From assembly GCA_964450405.1 (NCBI GenBank), contig CAYVCQ010000022.1, positions 6,278 through 70,277 on the forward strand: 64,000 nt of DNA. The letters run 5' to 3'. Made by a program: the position numbers and the translations under genes. The notes beneath the pieces are model-generated. The model was not told where the DNA came from and did not search any database. It worked only from the letters and a program-made list of their open reading frames with translations. This document shows, in pieces, positions 40,533-49,867 of the stretch; the stretch's first letter is position 1; every line of letters begins with the position of its first letter. Source of the stretch: WRGT01 sp964450405 (lineage in GTDB: Bacteria > Spirochaetota > UBA4802 > UBA5550).

Positions 40533-41680
40533 AAGACGTACTTGATACAAGAAGAAGAGGAGAGCCGGATCTGGTTCTTTTCGTCGCTGTTTTTACCCTT
40601 GCAGGTATAGGGCTTGCGATGAGCTATAGTGCCAGTGCGGTTTATGCATTCCGTGTTTTCGGTGATTCCTTTTATTTTCTGAAGAGACAGATGCTCTGGG
40701 CCGTTGTGGGTCTGGTCGCGCTTTTTATTTTCCAGGGGATTGATTACAGGCAGTATGTAAAACATACAAAAATTATGCTTCTGGTTTCTGTTCTTCTTCT
40801 CATCGCAGTACTTATTCCCGGCCTTGGAGCGAGCGTTAAAGGCTCATCAAGATGGATCAGTATCGGGCCGGCAAACCTTCAGCCCTCAGAGTTTGTTAAA
40901 CTTGCCGCAGTTATATATCTCGTTAAGGTGTATTCATCGGAAACTAAAGAGAATCATGTAATTCAGCTTCTTGTACCGATGCTTGTAATCGCATTTATTT
41001 TTATTCTTGTAATGATGCAGCCGGACTTCGGTACTGCCATGGATCTTCTTGTGATATCAGTATTTATACTTTTTGTTTCCGGTTTTCCCCTGCTCTATAT
41101 TCTTTTACTTTTTGTAATCAGTGTTCCAATGTTTTATCTTTTAATCTATCAGGTTTCATACAGATGGGACCGTGTTCTTGCCTACGTAAATCCATGGCAT
41201 GACAGATTCGGCATAGGATATCATGTTATTCAGTCCTTCACGGCGTTTAAGAAGGGCGGGCTGCTCGGTGTGGGCCTGGGCTTCGGGACACAGAAGATTG
41301 CAAGGCTCCCCGAGCCTCATACAGATTTTATATTTGCAGTTATAGCTGAAGAGACCGGTCTTCTCGGAACAATTTTTTTAGCTTTACTTTTCTGTTTCGT
41401 TTTCTGGAGAGGCATACTGATTGCTCTCCATGCACCGGATGATTTCGGAAGACTGCTTGCAGTGGGTCTTAGTCTTCTCATAACCGTTCAGGCATTTATT
41501 AATATGGGAGTTGTAAGCGGCGCCCTCCCGACAACAGGGATTCCACTGCCGTTTATCAGCTACGGCGGATCTTCCCTGCTTACAAATATGATCGCTGCCG
41601 GTATACTCCTGAACATATCGAGATTCAGAGAAGCATCAGTCCGTGAAGTTCAATTTGAAGAGGTATGGCATCATGAGTAA
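40523..41680 (+). CDS. ftsW: septal peptidoglycan glycosyltransferase FtsW
   Basis: 385 aa from TTG with AGGGGAAA upstream. About ten membrane helices of the SEDS family; signature residues include SSRWISIGPANLQPSEFVKLA (about 107-127), MQPDFGTAMDL (about 165-175), and the C-terminal TGIPLPFISYGGSSLLTNM (about 339-357). Polymerises lipid II at the septum with a class B PBP partner (FtsI), whose gene is not in this cluster. Confidence 0.93.
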   Translation: MDLKDVLDTRRRGEPDLVLFVAVFTLAGIGLAMSYSASAVYAFRVFGDSFYFLKRQMLWAVVGLVALFIFQGIDYRQYVKHTKIMLLVSVLLLIAVLIPGLGASVKGSSRWISIGPANLQPSEFVKLAAVIYLVKVYSSETKENHVIQLLVPMLVIAFIFILVMMQPDFGTAMDLLVISVFILFVSGFPLLYILLLFVISVPMFYLLIYQVSYRWDRVLAYVNPWHDRFGIGYHVIQSFTAFKKGGLLGVGLGFGTQKIARLPEPHTDFIFAVIAEETGLLGTIFLALLFCFVFWRGILIALHAPDDFGRLLAVGLSLLITVQAFINMGVVSGALPTTGIPLPFISYGGSSLLTNMIAAGILLNISRFREASVREVQFEEVWHHE

Positions 41681-42788
41681 AAATATACTTATCATCGGAG
41701 GGGGAACCGGAGGACACATCAGTCCCGGAATCGCCCTTTATGAAAAACTTAGTGAAGATGGAAATATGAGCCCGCTGTTCCTCACAGGGAAAAGTGATTT
41801 AAGATTCGGCTCTTTCAGTGATATAGACAGCGGGAAGCTTTTTACATATAATGCTCCCGGGCTCACAAGAAATCCCTTTAAAATCCCTTCATTTTTGAAG
41901 AGATTTATCGGTGCGGTTCTAAAAACAATTAGAGTGATTAAAAAAAATAATGTCTCAGCAGTAGTCGGAATGGGGGGATATGTATCAGCTCCCGCTCTTG
42001 TTGCGGCAAAATTTCTTAAAGTGCCTATTTTTCTCTGCGAACAGAATACAGTACCGGGTAAAGTAACAATTAAATTTGAGAAAAAATGTGAAAAGATCTT
42101 CGGAACATTTCCTGATTCAATATCCTATCTGAAGATGCCGGAAAAATTTATCCATAGCGGAAACCCCATTAGAAATAATGTACTGGTTCAGACTCCGAAG
42201 AATGAAGCGAAGAAAGCATTTCATCTTGAGCATTGCGATAAAGTTATACTTATAATAGGCGGAAGCCAGGGTGCATTAAAACTGAATGAATTAGTACTTG
42301 GTCTGAAAAAAGCATACCCTCGCGAGTTTAAAAGTATAGGTATGATCTGGAGCACCGGTGATTATTCGTTTGATGAGTTTAAGATTAAATCACAAAATGA
42401 AGTTGAGGCAGGATCAATTTATATATCTCCATATATTAAAAGAGTCGGTAAAGCATACAGAGCCTGTGATATTTCCATATCAAGATCGGGCGCAGGTGTT
42501 ATGATGGAGCTTGCAGCAGCAGGTGTTCCATCTATACTGATCCCGTATCCTCATGCTGCTGCAGATCATCAGAGTAAGAATGCAGATTCTTTTGCAGCTG
42601 CCGGTGCTGCTGTGAAGATTGCTGATGAAGATGCTGTTGCGGAAAAAGTCGGACCGGTGCTGTTTGATCTTTTAAACAATCCGCGAAAGCTTAAAACAAT
42701 GTCAGAATGCGCTAAACAGGCTGCAAAAGTTGATGCTGCTGATGTTATTGTAAAAAATATAAAAGAAATATTAGGGTCGCAGAGGTAA
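41673..42788 (+). CDS. murG: UDP-GlcNAc:lipid I GlcNAc transferase MurG
   Basis: 371 aa from ATG at 41673, giving the family N-terminus (ILIIGGGTGGHISPGIAL); overlaps ftsW by 8 bp. Other motifs: VVGMGGYVSAPAL (about 97-109), IIGGSQGALKLN (about 200-211), and the nucleotide-binding SRSGAGVMMELAAAGVPSILIPYP (about 270-293). Peripheral inner-membrane enzyme that turns lipid I into lipid II. Confidence 0.94.
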   Translation: MSKNILIIGGGTGGHISPGIALYEKLSEDGNMSPLFLTGKSDLRFGSFSDIDSGKLFTYNAPGLTRNPFKIPSFLKRFIGAVLKTIRVIKKNNVSAVVGMGGYVSAPALVAAKFLKVPIFLCEQNTVPGKVTIKFEKKCEKIFGTFPDSISYLKMPEKFIHSGNPIRNNVLVQTPKNEAKKAFHLEHCDKVILIIGGSQGALKLNELVLGLKKAYPREFKSIGMIWSTGDYSFDEFKIKSQNEVEAGSIYISPYIKRVGKAYRACDISISRSGAGVMMELAAAGVPSILIPYPHAAADHQSKNADSFAAAGAAVKIADEDAVAEKVGPVLFDLLNNPRKLKTMSECAKQAAKVDAADVIVKNIKEILGSQR

Positions 42789-42793
42789 GTAAC

Positions 42794-44158
42794 TTGTTCA
42801 GAAAATCTAAAAAAATGCATTTTATTGGTATCGGCGGAATCGGAATGAGCGGAATTGCCGAGATACTTATAAATTTAGGATATGAAGTGTCCGGATCAGA
42901 TTTAAAGTCTTCAGAACAGACAAGAAGACTCGAATCGCTCGGAGCAAAAATATATAACGGACACTTTCCTTCAAATATAACAGACTACCATGTTGTTGTA
43001 ACATCAAGCGCGATAGACTTGACCAACCCTGAAATTATCGAAGCGAGAAAGAGAAATATACCAATCATCCACAGATCAGAAATGCTTGCCGAACTGGTCC
43101 GCCTTAAACATGGAATCGGAGTTGCGGGAACTCATGGTAAGACCACAACTTCATCAATGCTTGCTTCTGTACTGAGTGACGGCGGAATGAATCCCACAGC
43201 TGTTATTGGAGGAAAAGTTTTCAATTTCGGATCAAATGCAAGAGCAGGCGAAGGGGAGTATATAGTTTTTGAGGCAGATGAGTCTGATGGTTCATTTCTT
43301 AAACTGCTTCCAAGTATTGCAATAGTTACAAATATCGACGCTGACCATCTGGACCACTACAAATACTTTGAAGCTGTTAAAGACGCGTTTCTAACGTATA
43401 TTAATAATATCCCGTTTTACGGATATTCGGTGTTATGTATAGACGATAATATAATAAGGGAACTTATCCCTCGCATCGAACGGCCCTATTATACATACGG
43501 TTTTAACGAAGATGCTGATTTTACCGCACACAATGTAAGAATGGAAAACGGAAAAACCTGTTTCTCCTGTAATTATAAAAAGAATCCAGTTGGGGAGTTT
43601 AATCTTTCACAGCTTGGTAATCATAATGTGCTTAACTCTCTCTCGGTGATCGCCGTTGCACTGGAACTGGGACTCAAATATGAGGCAATACGCGAAGGTT
43701 TAAAAAACTTTGAGGGAGTGGGAAGACGGCTTGAAACAGTGGGCGAAAAGAACGGCATACTTGTAATGGATGATTACGGTCATCATCCCACAGAAATAAG
43801 AGCAACTCTCTCAGCTCTTAAAAATCTTGGCAGACGTATTGTGGTAATATTTCAGCCGCACAGATATTCACGGACAGAACTTTTGTGGGATGAATTCGGC
43901 CAGTCATTTGCCCACGCCGATGAGGTTTTTCTCACAGATATATATCCGGCTGGAGAAGATCCGATAGATGGAGTTTCAACTGACCTTATATGTCAGGCAG
44001 TGAAAAAACATGAGAACAGGGATGCGGTTCTAATCCGCAAGTTTGAAGATATAGCTCCTACGGTTGCAAATGTTTTAAAAAATGGCGATGTTGTAATTAC
44101 ACTTGGCGCCGGAGATATACATAAATCCGGTCCGATGATCCTGGAACTTATTAAGTGA
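42794..44158 (+). CDS. murC: UDP-MurNAc:L-alanine ligase MurC
   Basis: 454 aa from TTG, AGAGG upstream, 5 bp after murG. HFIGIGGIGMSGIAEIL (about 9-25), P-loop GVAGTHGKTTTSS (about 108-120), FEADESDGSF (about 157-166), and DDYGHHPTEI (about 321-330) define MurC. First amino-acid addition step. murB, often next to murC, is absent here. Confidence 0.94.
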   Translation: MFRKSKKMHFIGIGGIGMSGIAEILINLGYEVSGSDLKSSEQTRRLESLGAKIYNGHFPSNITDYHVVVTSSAIDLTNPEIIEARKRNIPIIHRSEMLAELVRLKHGIGVAGTHGKTTTSSMLASVLSDGGMNPTAVIGGKVFNFGSNARAGEGEYIVFEADESDGSFLKLLPSIAIVTNIDADHLDHYKYFEAVKDAFLTYINNIPFYGYSVLCIDDNIIRELIPRIERPYYTYGFNEDADFTAHNVRMENGKTCFSCNYKKNPVGEFNLSQLGNHNVLNSLSVIAVALELGLKYEAIREGLKNFEGVGRRLETVGEKNGILVMDDYGHHPTEIRATLSALKNLGRRIVVIFQPHRYSRTELLWDEFGQSFAHADEVFLTDIYPAGEDPIDGVSTDLICQAVKKHENRDAVLIRKFEDIAPTVANVLKNGDVVITLGAGDIHKSGPMILELIK

Positions 44159-44164
44159 GTTAAT

Positions 44165-44860
44165 GTGAATCTTAAGAGAATTATATTACTGATTATTTTT
44201 ACTCTCACTCCGGTGATCGTATCTGCATCTGATTCAGCAATCAATGTTGAGCGGATTGAATTCAGAGGAGTAAAAAATGTCGATAAGTATGAAATCATAA
44301 GAAACGCAAAGGCTAAGGTGTCGGAAAAGGGGATCATAATCGATGTTGACTATCTTAAAGAGGTTATGAACGGCAGCATTATGATCGAAAGCTATGATGT
44401 TGAGATTGAAAAGAACCAGATTATTATAACAGTCGAGGAAAAATACCCGCTTTTTATGGTGCTCAGGGTAGAAAAAAATATTAGTGTTCCATGTCTTGTA
44501 GATGAAAAAAGAAATGTTCTCGATTCAGGGCGATTTTTTAGAACAGATATGCCGATAATTATTGTTGAGAAGGATTTTTTTGAGAACGAAAGAAACGATT
44601 CTTATCTGAAGGGTTTATTCGGCAATCTCTCACAGCTGGGAAGAGAGAGAAGCGATTTTGCAGTTGAACTTGCAGAAGTGGAAATTTATCCCGGCAAAGA
44701 CTTGAGAGTAAAGCTGAAAAGCAGAAAAACAGATTTTATTATAAAAAATGATTTGAATGGTTTTAGTAAAATTGAGAAGAGTGCCGCTTACCTTGATGCA
44801 GTAAATTCTTATCCGGAGATGCTTAATCTCAAGGATAAGAGAATTCTGATCAGGCAATAG
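44165..44860 (+). CDS. ftsQ: FtsQ/DivIB-like cell division protein
   Basis: 231 aa from GTG 6 bp after murC. Very short cytoplasmic tail, one hydrophobic N-terminal segment (about 4-20), then a POTRA-like first domain (INVERIEFRGVKNVDKYEIIRN, about 26-47) and a beta domain. Primary sequence is divergent, as usual for FtsQ; position between murC and ftsA supports the call. The hydrophobic segment ends PVIVSASDS and could even be cleaved, which would be atypical. Confidence 0.78.
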   Translation: MNLKRIILLIIFTLTPVIVSASDSAINVERIEFRGVKNVDKYEIIRNAKAKVSEKGIIIDVDYLKEVMNGSIMIESYDVEIEKNQIIITVEEKYPLFMVLRVEKNISVPCLVDEKRNVLDSGRFFRTDMPIIIVEKDFFENERNDSYLKGLFGNLSQLGRERSDFAVELAEVEIYPGKDLRVKLKSRKTDFIIKNDLNGFSKIEKSAAYLDAVNSYPEMLNLKDKRILIRQ

Positions 44861-44874
44861 TCGAGAGGTTAATG

Positions 44875-46098
44875 ATGGAAGATATAATAGTCGGCCTTGA
44901 TATTGGAACAACGAAGACCTGTGCTGTAATCGGGTACATGAATGAAAACAATCAGGTTGAGATTGCCGGTGTGGGCGTTGCTCCTTCAAGGGGTTTAAAA
45001 AATGGAGTAATCGTTAATATCGATAATACTTCTGCTTCAATAGTCAAGGCTATTGAGGATGCGGAACTTATGGCCGGTTATGAGGTAAGCAGCGTATTTG
45101 TAGGTATAAGCGGACAGCATGTTAAGGGTGAGAATTCAAAGGGTGTAGTTGCAATTGCCAATAGAAACAGGACAATATCCACCGTTGAAGTGAAAAGGGT
45201 AATTGAAGCAGCACAGGCAATTGTAATTCCAGTGGACCGTGAGATAATGCATGTTCTTTCGAAGGAATTCTCAGTAGATGATCAGTCAGGGATAAAGGAT
45301 CCGGTAGGAATGGGCGGAGTAAGGCTTGAGGCTGAGGTTCACATAATAACAGCGGCAACAACAAGTATCCAGAATATGATAAAATCTGTGGCTAAGGCCG
45401 GTTTTCAGCATAGAGATATAGTTTTTAACCCCATCGCTTCAGCAGATGCGGTAATCGGGAGAGATGAACGTGATCTTGGAGTCGCTCTCGTTGATATAGG
45501 CGGCGGAACAACTGATATTATTGTATATCTTGAGGGCGGAGTTGCATACTCATCTGTACTTCCAGTGGGGAGTATTCACATAACAAACGATATATCGATT
45601 GGCCTCAGAACATCGATCGAATCCGCTGAGATGATAAAGAAAAAATTCGGATGCGCGGAATTGTCACTTGTTGACGCATCTGAAATGGTTGAAGTTCCAT
45701 CTGTGGGCGGACGTGCTCCAAGAAGACTCTTCCGTCAGGAACTTACACAGATAATTCAGCCCCGTGTGAGTGAAATAATGGAGATGGTTGATCATGAACT
45801 GGTCAAAAGCGGACGTAAGGACATGCTGGCAGCGGGAGTAGTTCTCACAGGCGGCGGAAGTATGCTGGACGGATGTGTAGAAGCGGCTGAAAGAGTGTTT
45901 AATATGCCGGTGCGTATTGGAACACCATCAGATATAGTTGGTCTCAAAGATGTAGTGGCTACTCCGCAGTTTGCTAATGGAGTTGGTCTTCTGAAATATG
46001 GCATAAGAATGAACAAATTCAGATCTCAAGGCAAGTACAGCAGGCGCAAAACAGGTCTGGTGGACAAGCTGAAGAAAGTATTTGAGGAGTATTTGTGA
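44875..46098 (+). CDS. ftsA: cell division protein FtsA
   Basis: 407 aa from ATG at 44875 (six bases after GAGAGG; an adjacent ATG at 44872 is also possible). Actin-like ATPase motifs: IVGLDIGTTKTCAVIG (about 5-20), VALVDIGGGTTDIIVY (about 203-218), and GVVLTGGGSMLDG (about 321-333). The C-terminus (GLVDKLKKVFEEYL) is the amphipathic helix that tethers FtsZ to the membrane. Separated from ftsZ by a 367-bp repeat-containing gap, unlike the tight packing upstream. Confidence 0.96.
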   Translation: MEDIIVGLDIGTTKTCAVIGYMNENNQVEIAGVGVAPSRGLKNGVIVNIDNTSASIVKAIEDAELMAGYEVSSVFVGISGQHVKGENSKGVVAIANRNRTISTVEVKRVIEAAQAIVIPVDREIMHVLSKEFSVDDQSGIKDPVGMGGVRLEAEVHIITAATTSIQNMIKSVAKAGFQHRDIVFNPIASADAVIGRDERDLGVALVDIGGGTTDIIVYLEGGVAYSSVLPVGSIHITNDISIGLRTSIESAEMIKKKFGCAELSLVDASEMVEVPSVGGRAPRRLFRQELTQIIQPRVSEIMEMVDHELVKSGRKDMLAAGVVLTGGGSMLDGCVEAAERVFNMPVRIGTPSDIVGLKDVVATPQFANGVGLLKYGIRMNKFRSQGKYSRRKTGLVDKLKKVFEEYL

Positions 46099-46135
46099 TT
46101 TTTTTTCACAAAACAGATTTATGATTAAAACTGGT

Positions 46136-46164
46136 TTGACAAATAAAATTAATATTTTTACTAT
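46136..46164 (+). promoter_or_regulatory. possible separate ftsZ promoter
   Basis: TTGACA (46136-46141) and TACTAT (46159-46164) with 17-bp spacing lie just after ftsA. The gap up to ftsZ makes an independent promoter likely, but this one is 300 bp from the start codon. Confidence 0.35.
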
Positions 46165-46249
46165 AAATACTTTATTAGATATTGTAGTGATTAATCCTAT
46201 TTTAATTAATTTAAACCAGTGCAATTTTAAGATTCTAACATGTGTTGTT

Positions 46250-46324
46250 TGTCACCCTGAGCCTGTCGAAGGGTGAAATAGTACAGATTAAAATCAAATA
46301 TGCTTCGACAGGCTCAGCATGACA
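46250..46324. repeat. CTTCGACAGGCTCAG palindromic repeat
   Basis: CTGAGCCTGTCGAAG and its exact inverse CTTCGACAGGCTCAG (15 bp each) lie at the two ends of a 75-bp element that starts TGTCA and ends ATGACA. It sits between ftsA and ftsZ. Same core as the elements at 3014 and 52803. Confidence 0.75.
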
Positions 46325-46465
46325 ATATGAATAAGCCTGTATAACTTAATTGAATTTTTAATAAGTAAGGGAAGTCAGACTAATGGATTCAAAAAATGAT
46401 TCAAAAGACTGAATTCTAATGAGACATAACGCTGCATAAATAAAAAGACCGGATCGGGAGGGTAC

Positions 46466-47647
46466 ATGTTTAAACTGGAAGAAGAAAAGCCTTTGTCTAC
46501 GATTATTAAAGTTATCGGAGTTGGCGGAGCGGGAACCAATGCTGTTAACAGAATGATCGCAACAGGAATGGAGGGCGTTGAGTTCATTGTTGCCAATACG
46601 GATGCGCAGCAGCTTCGGGATTGTCTGGCACTTGAGAAGATCCAGCTTGGATCTAAGCTCACCAGGGGACTTGGAGCGGGAGCAAATCCTGAAATCGGCA
46701 GAGAAGCTGCAGAAGAGGACCGGGATAAAATCACAAAAGCTCTAAAAGGGGCCGATATGGTTTTCATAACCTCAGGAATGGGGGGAGGTACCGGTACCGG
46801 TGCTGCTCCGGTTGTTGCCGAGATAGCAAAAGAGCTGGGCGCTCTTGTTGTCGGAGTTGTAACCAAGCCGTTTAAAGTCGAAGGTAAGAGAAGAATGGCT
46901 CAGGCTGAAGAGGGTATTCGAAATCTTAAAGGCAAAGTCGACACTCTTATTACTATCCCCAATGATCTTCTTCTTAAAATTATTGATAGAAAAACCCCTA
47001 TTGAAGATGCTTTTAAGCTGGCTGATGATATACTTCGTCAGGGAGTGCAGGGTATTGCGGATCTTATTATGGTTACCGGTCTTGTCAATGTCGACTTTGC
47101 CGATGTAAGAACTGTAATGAGGGAAACCGGGGATGCTCTCATGGGTGTAGGAATCGCCACAGGTGAGAATAAAGCTCTTGAAGCGACGATGATGGCTATA
47201 AACAGTCCGCTTCTTGAAGAAACCAGTATTGAAGGTGCAAAGGCCGTGCTTATCAATATAGCCGGTGGAAATGATCTCTCTCTGCATGAAGTAAATGAAG
47301 TGACTAATGAAATAACCAGACAGGTAGACCCCGATGCTAATATAATTTTCGGTACCACCGTTGATCCGGCACTTGATGATAAGGTGAGAATAACTGTAAT
47401 AGCAACGGGATTTGACCGTAAAAAGAATATGCTTTCTGTAAATACCGTGAATAGTCTTAAACCTTCAACTCCGATAAGAGAAACAGGCGCATCTCTTACC
47501 CTTATTGACGGCAAGCAGGAACCTCAGAAAGCAAAACCCGCAGTTGCAAACAGAACATTTACGCTGGATTATGACAGGAAGAGTAGAAAGGATTTTGCAA
47601 ACGAAGATCTTGATATTCCTGCGTTCCTGAGACGGATGAGCGAATAA
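46466..47647 (+). CDS. ftsZ: cell division GTPase FtsZ
   Basis: 393 aa, GGAGG before the ATG. Tubulin-like GTPase: IGVGGAGTNAVNRM (about 14-27), the G-box GMGGGTGTGAAP (about 105-116), T7 loop NVDFADVR (about 210-217). The C-terminal peptide DIPAFLRRMSE is the conserved docking site for FtsA and other partners. Ends the dcw cluster. Confidence 0.98.
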   Translation: MFKLEEEKPLSTIIKVIGVGGAGTNAVNRMIATGMEGVEFIVANTDAQQLRDCLALEKIQLGSKLTRGLGAGANPEIGREAAEEDRDKITKALKGADMVFITSGMGGGTGTGAAPVVAEIAKELGALVVGVVTKPFKVEGKRRMAQAEEGIRNLKGKVDTLITIPNDLLLKIIDRKTPIEDAFKLADDILRQGVQGIADLIMVTGLVNVDFADVRTVMRETGDALMGVGIATGENKALEATMMAINSPLLEETSIEGAKAVLINIAGGNDLSLHEVNEVTNEITRQVDPDANIIFGTTVDPALDDKVRITVIATGFDRKKNMLSVNTVNSLKPSTPIRETGASLTLIDGKQEPQKAKPAVANRTFTLDYDRKSRKDFANEDLDIPAFLRRMSE

Positions 47648-47696
47648 TACCAACCCGATATATAAGGCTGTCTTAAAAGTATGCGTTTTAAACATT

Positions 47697-47801
47697 TGTC
47701 ATTCCGGTTTTGCAGCTTCAATTATTGCAAATACCGGAATCTCCTGAGTAAATCAGGTATATGAGATACCGGCATTACGTTGCACTTCAGCCGGTATGAC
47801 A
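47697..47801. repeat. TGTCATTCCGG-bounded dispersed repeat
   Basis: A 105-bp element with ends TGTCATTCCGG and CCGGTATGACA. Its first 27 bases equal those of 7238-7264. It lies between the convergent ftsZ and OmpA-family genes. Confidence 0.7.
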
Positions 47802-47832
47802 GTGAGTAAACTTTTAAGTCAGTCAATTTTTT

Positions 47833-49479
47833 TTACTTCTTTAAGATAAGTTCAACTTTCCTGTCCAGACTGTAATAACGAGGTCCTTTTTTCCCTGAAA
47901 CAGCTTTTGTTTCACCGAACCATTGAACCGTAATCCGTTCTATTGGAATATCAAGAGATCTTATCAAATCAGAAACATTATTTGCCCGCTTCATGCTTAA
48001 TCTGTCATTGGATTTAACAGAACCCGCAGGATCAGAGTATCCCGATATAGTGAGTTGATATTCCGGATTGAGCCGCATAAACTCGACCAGCGAATGAATT
48101 TGAGGAATATAATCTGTAGCAATATTTGCAGAATCAAATTTAAAGTAGATAATTTTGAGAGCCGGGAAAGCGGATTTATCACTATCCTTTATCTCTACAG
48201 ATGATTTTACCTCTGCCTCACTGCATGAAACAGTTTTCTTTTTAGATTTTAATTTTTTAGCTCCGAGATATAGAGTTATATTCTGAACCTGTCCCGGGGT
48301 AACATTGATTTTTATGCTGCATCCTGAATAGCTTTTTGAAGAAGGTTCAATAACCACGGAATCTACATCGTCTTTCGGAGTTAATGTAAAAGTGCCCTTA
48401 TTGCTGCTTTTTACCTCTGTTTTCCGCAAAAATATTGATTCCTTCTCTCTCTCTGCCATGACAACAATTTTGAAGGAGATGTTCTTCATCAATTTCCCGG
48501 TTCTCTTATCTATAGTTTTTATGTTTAGAATTGAAGGCGGTCTTTCATTCTGAGATTTTTTTGCCGAAGATACAAATCCTTTTACAGCCGGGATAGATGA
48601 GTATAGGTCAAATTTCCCGAGCCCGCCGGCTCTGTCCGAGCATATTATTGAGTTTATTTTTGATTCAGAGTAATACATGTCATCATAGGAGGAGTTTATA
48701 CCTTCGCCTGCATTTACCGGTTTTGTAAAACTCTTACCGGAGAGAGTTGTGTAATATATATCCCATCCTCCGAATCCTCCCGGCTTTCTCGATGCAAAAT
48801 AGTATTTTCCGGATTTATAGGATTGTCTGAATCCGATTTCATAATTTCCGCTGTTTATAGATTCAGGGAGTTCTTTGACATTGTTAAATCCTCCGCCATC
48901 AAGTTTTGCGGAATAAATTTTTGATTTGCCCGGGCTGTTATAGGGCCATCTGGTGAAAAAGAGAGTCTTTCCGTCAATGCTGAGTCCCGGCGCACGTTCA
49001 TTCATGTTTGTGTTAACGGAACCTTTAAGAATTTCCGGCTCTGACCACTTGCCCTCAACAAGTCTTGATATATATATATCAAAAGTTATCCTTCTTTTGC
49101 CGTCTGCGGTTACTGAAGGTAAAAACCCCCCGGGTCTGTCAGAAGCAAATAGTATTGTTTTTCCGTCTGCTGATATGAATGGAGTTTCATCATTGTAGTC
49201 CAGACTGTTCCTGAAAATCGGATAAGGATCGCCCCATAATCCGTTCTTATTTTTGCACATGAATATATTATGAGATTTCTCCTGCGGCATGCGCGAGTTA
49301 AAAACAGCAGTACTGCCATCCTCTGTTATTGATGGAGCATAATCATCCCCCTCAGTGTTAATCCTCAGGGTTAGATTAATAAGAGAGGATGTTTTTTCGG
49401 AGTATGCCGTGGTGATTGCAACCGCAACGGCGGTTACCGCTATAATCAGTTTTATTTTAATATATTTTGTTTTCAGCAT
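47833..49479 (-). CDS. OmpA-family protein with TolB-like propeller repeats
   Basis: 548 aa with a signal peptide (about 1-27). The N-terminal 300 residues contain repeated PD40-like motifs (APSITEDGSTAVFNSRM, TPFISADGKTILFASDRPGG, APGLSIDGKTLFFTRW), forming a propeller. A middle domain follows (about 315-420, carboxypeptidase-regulatory-like), then the OmpA C-terminal domain (about 440-548; IYFKFDSANI, LTISGYSDPAGS, LSMKRANNVSDLI) that binds peptidoglycan. Envelope-anchored, outer leaflet side of the periplasm; the ligand of the propeller is unknown. Monocistronic. Confidence 0.88.
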   Translation of the reverse strand: MLKTKYIKIKLIIAVTAVAVAITTAYSEKTSSLINLTLRINTEGDDYAPSITEDGSTAVFNSRMPQEKSHNIFMCKNKNGLWGDPYPIFRNSLDYNDETPFISADGKTILFASDRPGGFLPSVTADGKRRITFDIYISRLVEGKWSEPEILKGSVNTNMNERAPGLSIDGKTLFFTRWPYNSPGKSKIYSAKLDGGGFNNVKELPESINSGNYEIGFRQSYKSGKYYFASRKPGGFGGWDIYYTTLSGKSFTKPVNAGEGINSSYDDMYYSESKINSIICSDRAGGLGKFDLYSSIPAVKGFVSSAKKSQNERPPSILNIKTIDKRTGKLMKNISFKIVVMAEREKESIFLRKTEVKSSNKGTFTLTPKDDVDSVVIEPSSKSYSGCSIKINVTPGQVQNITLYLGAKKLKSKKKTVSCSEAEVKSSVEIKDSDKSAFPALKIIYFKFDSANIATDYIPQIHSLVEFMRLNPEYQLTISGYSDPAGSVKSNDRLSMKRANNVSDLIRSLDIPIERITVQWFGETKAVSGKKGPRYYSLDRKVELILKK

Positions 49480-49561
49480 GATTACTCCGTCTAAATTGCT
49501 TATAATGTTTTCTTTACTGTTTATGCACTGATCGTATATAATAAATCCCCCCAGGCGCAGG

Positions 49562-49731
49562 CCCCCTAAATCCCCCGGAGGGGGACTTGGAGAAATTTAT
49601 GATAATACTCGAATATTTTATTTCCTAATCACTACTAAAACATAACCTATATATTAAACTAAGTCGTCAATTTTTATTCGTAATATTGTTTCCAATACTT
49701 TTTGAAGTCCCCCTCCGGGGGATTTAGGGGG
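49562..49731. repeat. inverted pair of CCCCCTAAATCCCCCGG repeats
   Basis: Two perfect 27-bp inverted copies: 49562-49588 (reading CCCCCTAAATCCCCCGG...) and 49705-49731 (...CCGGGGGATTTAGGGGG), 116 bp apart. They lie in the 388-bp divergent spacer between the OmpA-family and coiled-coil OMP genes. Each half also contains CCCCCGGAGGGGG. It is reminiscent of a MITE-like insertion with an AT-rich middle; no ORF inside. Confidence 0.7.
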
Positions 49732-49867
49732 CTTTGATAGAGTATTGTTATAATTTTTAAAATTACACTCAAAATACAGCATTGTAAACTATTAAATATA
49801 TCGGGAAATAAATAATTTAACTTTGGCATAAAATGACGATAATAAAAATAATAACCGGAGGATCGTG

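Noticed and set aside
46772..47514. Two long minus-strand frames opposite ftsZ
   Set aside because: Antisense shadows of a highly conserved gene; no independent motif.
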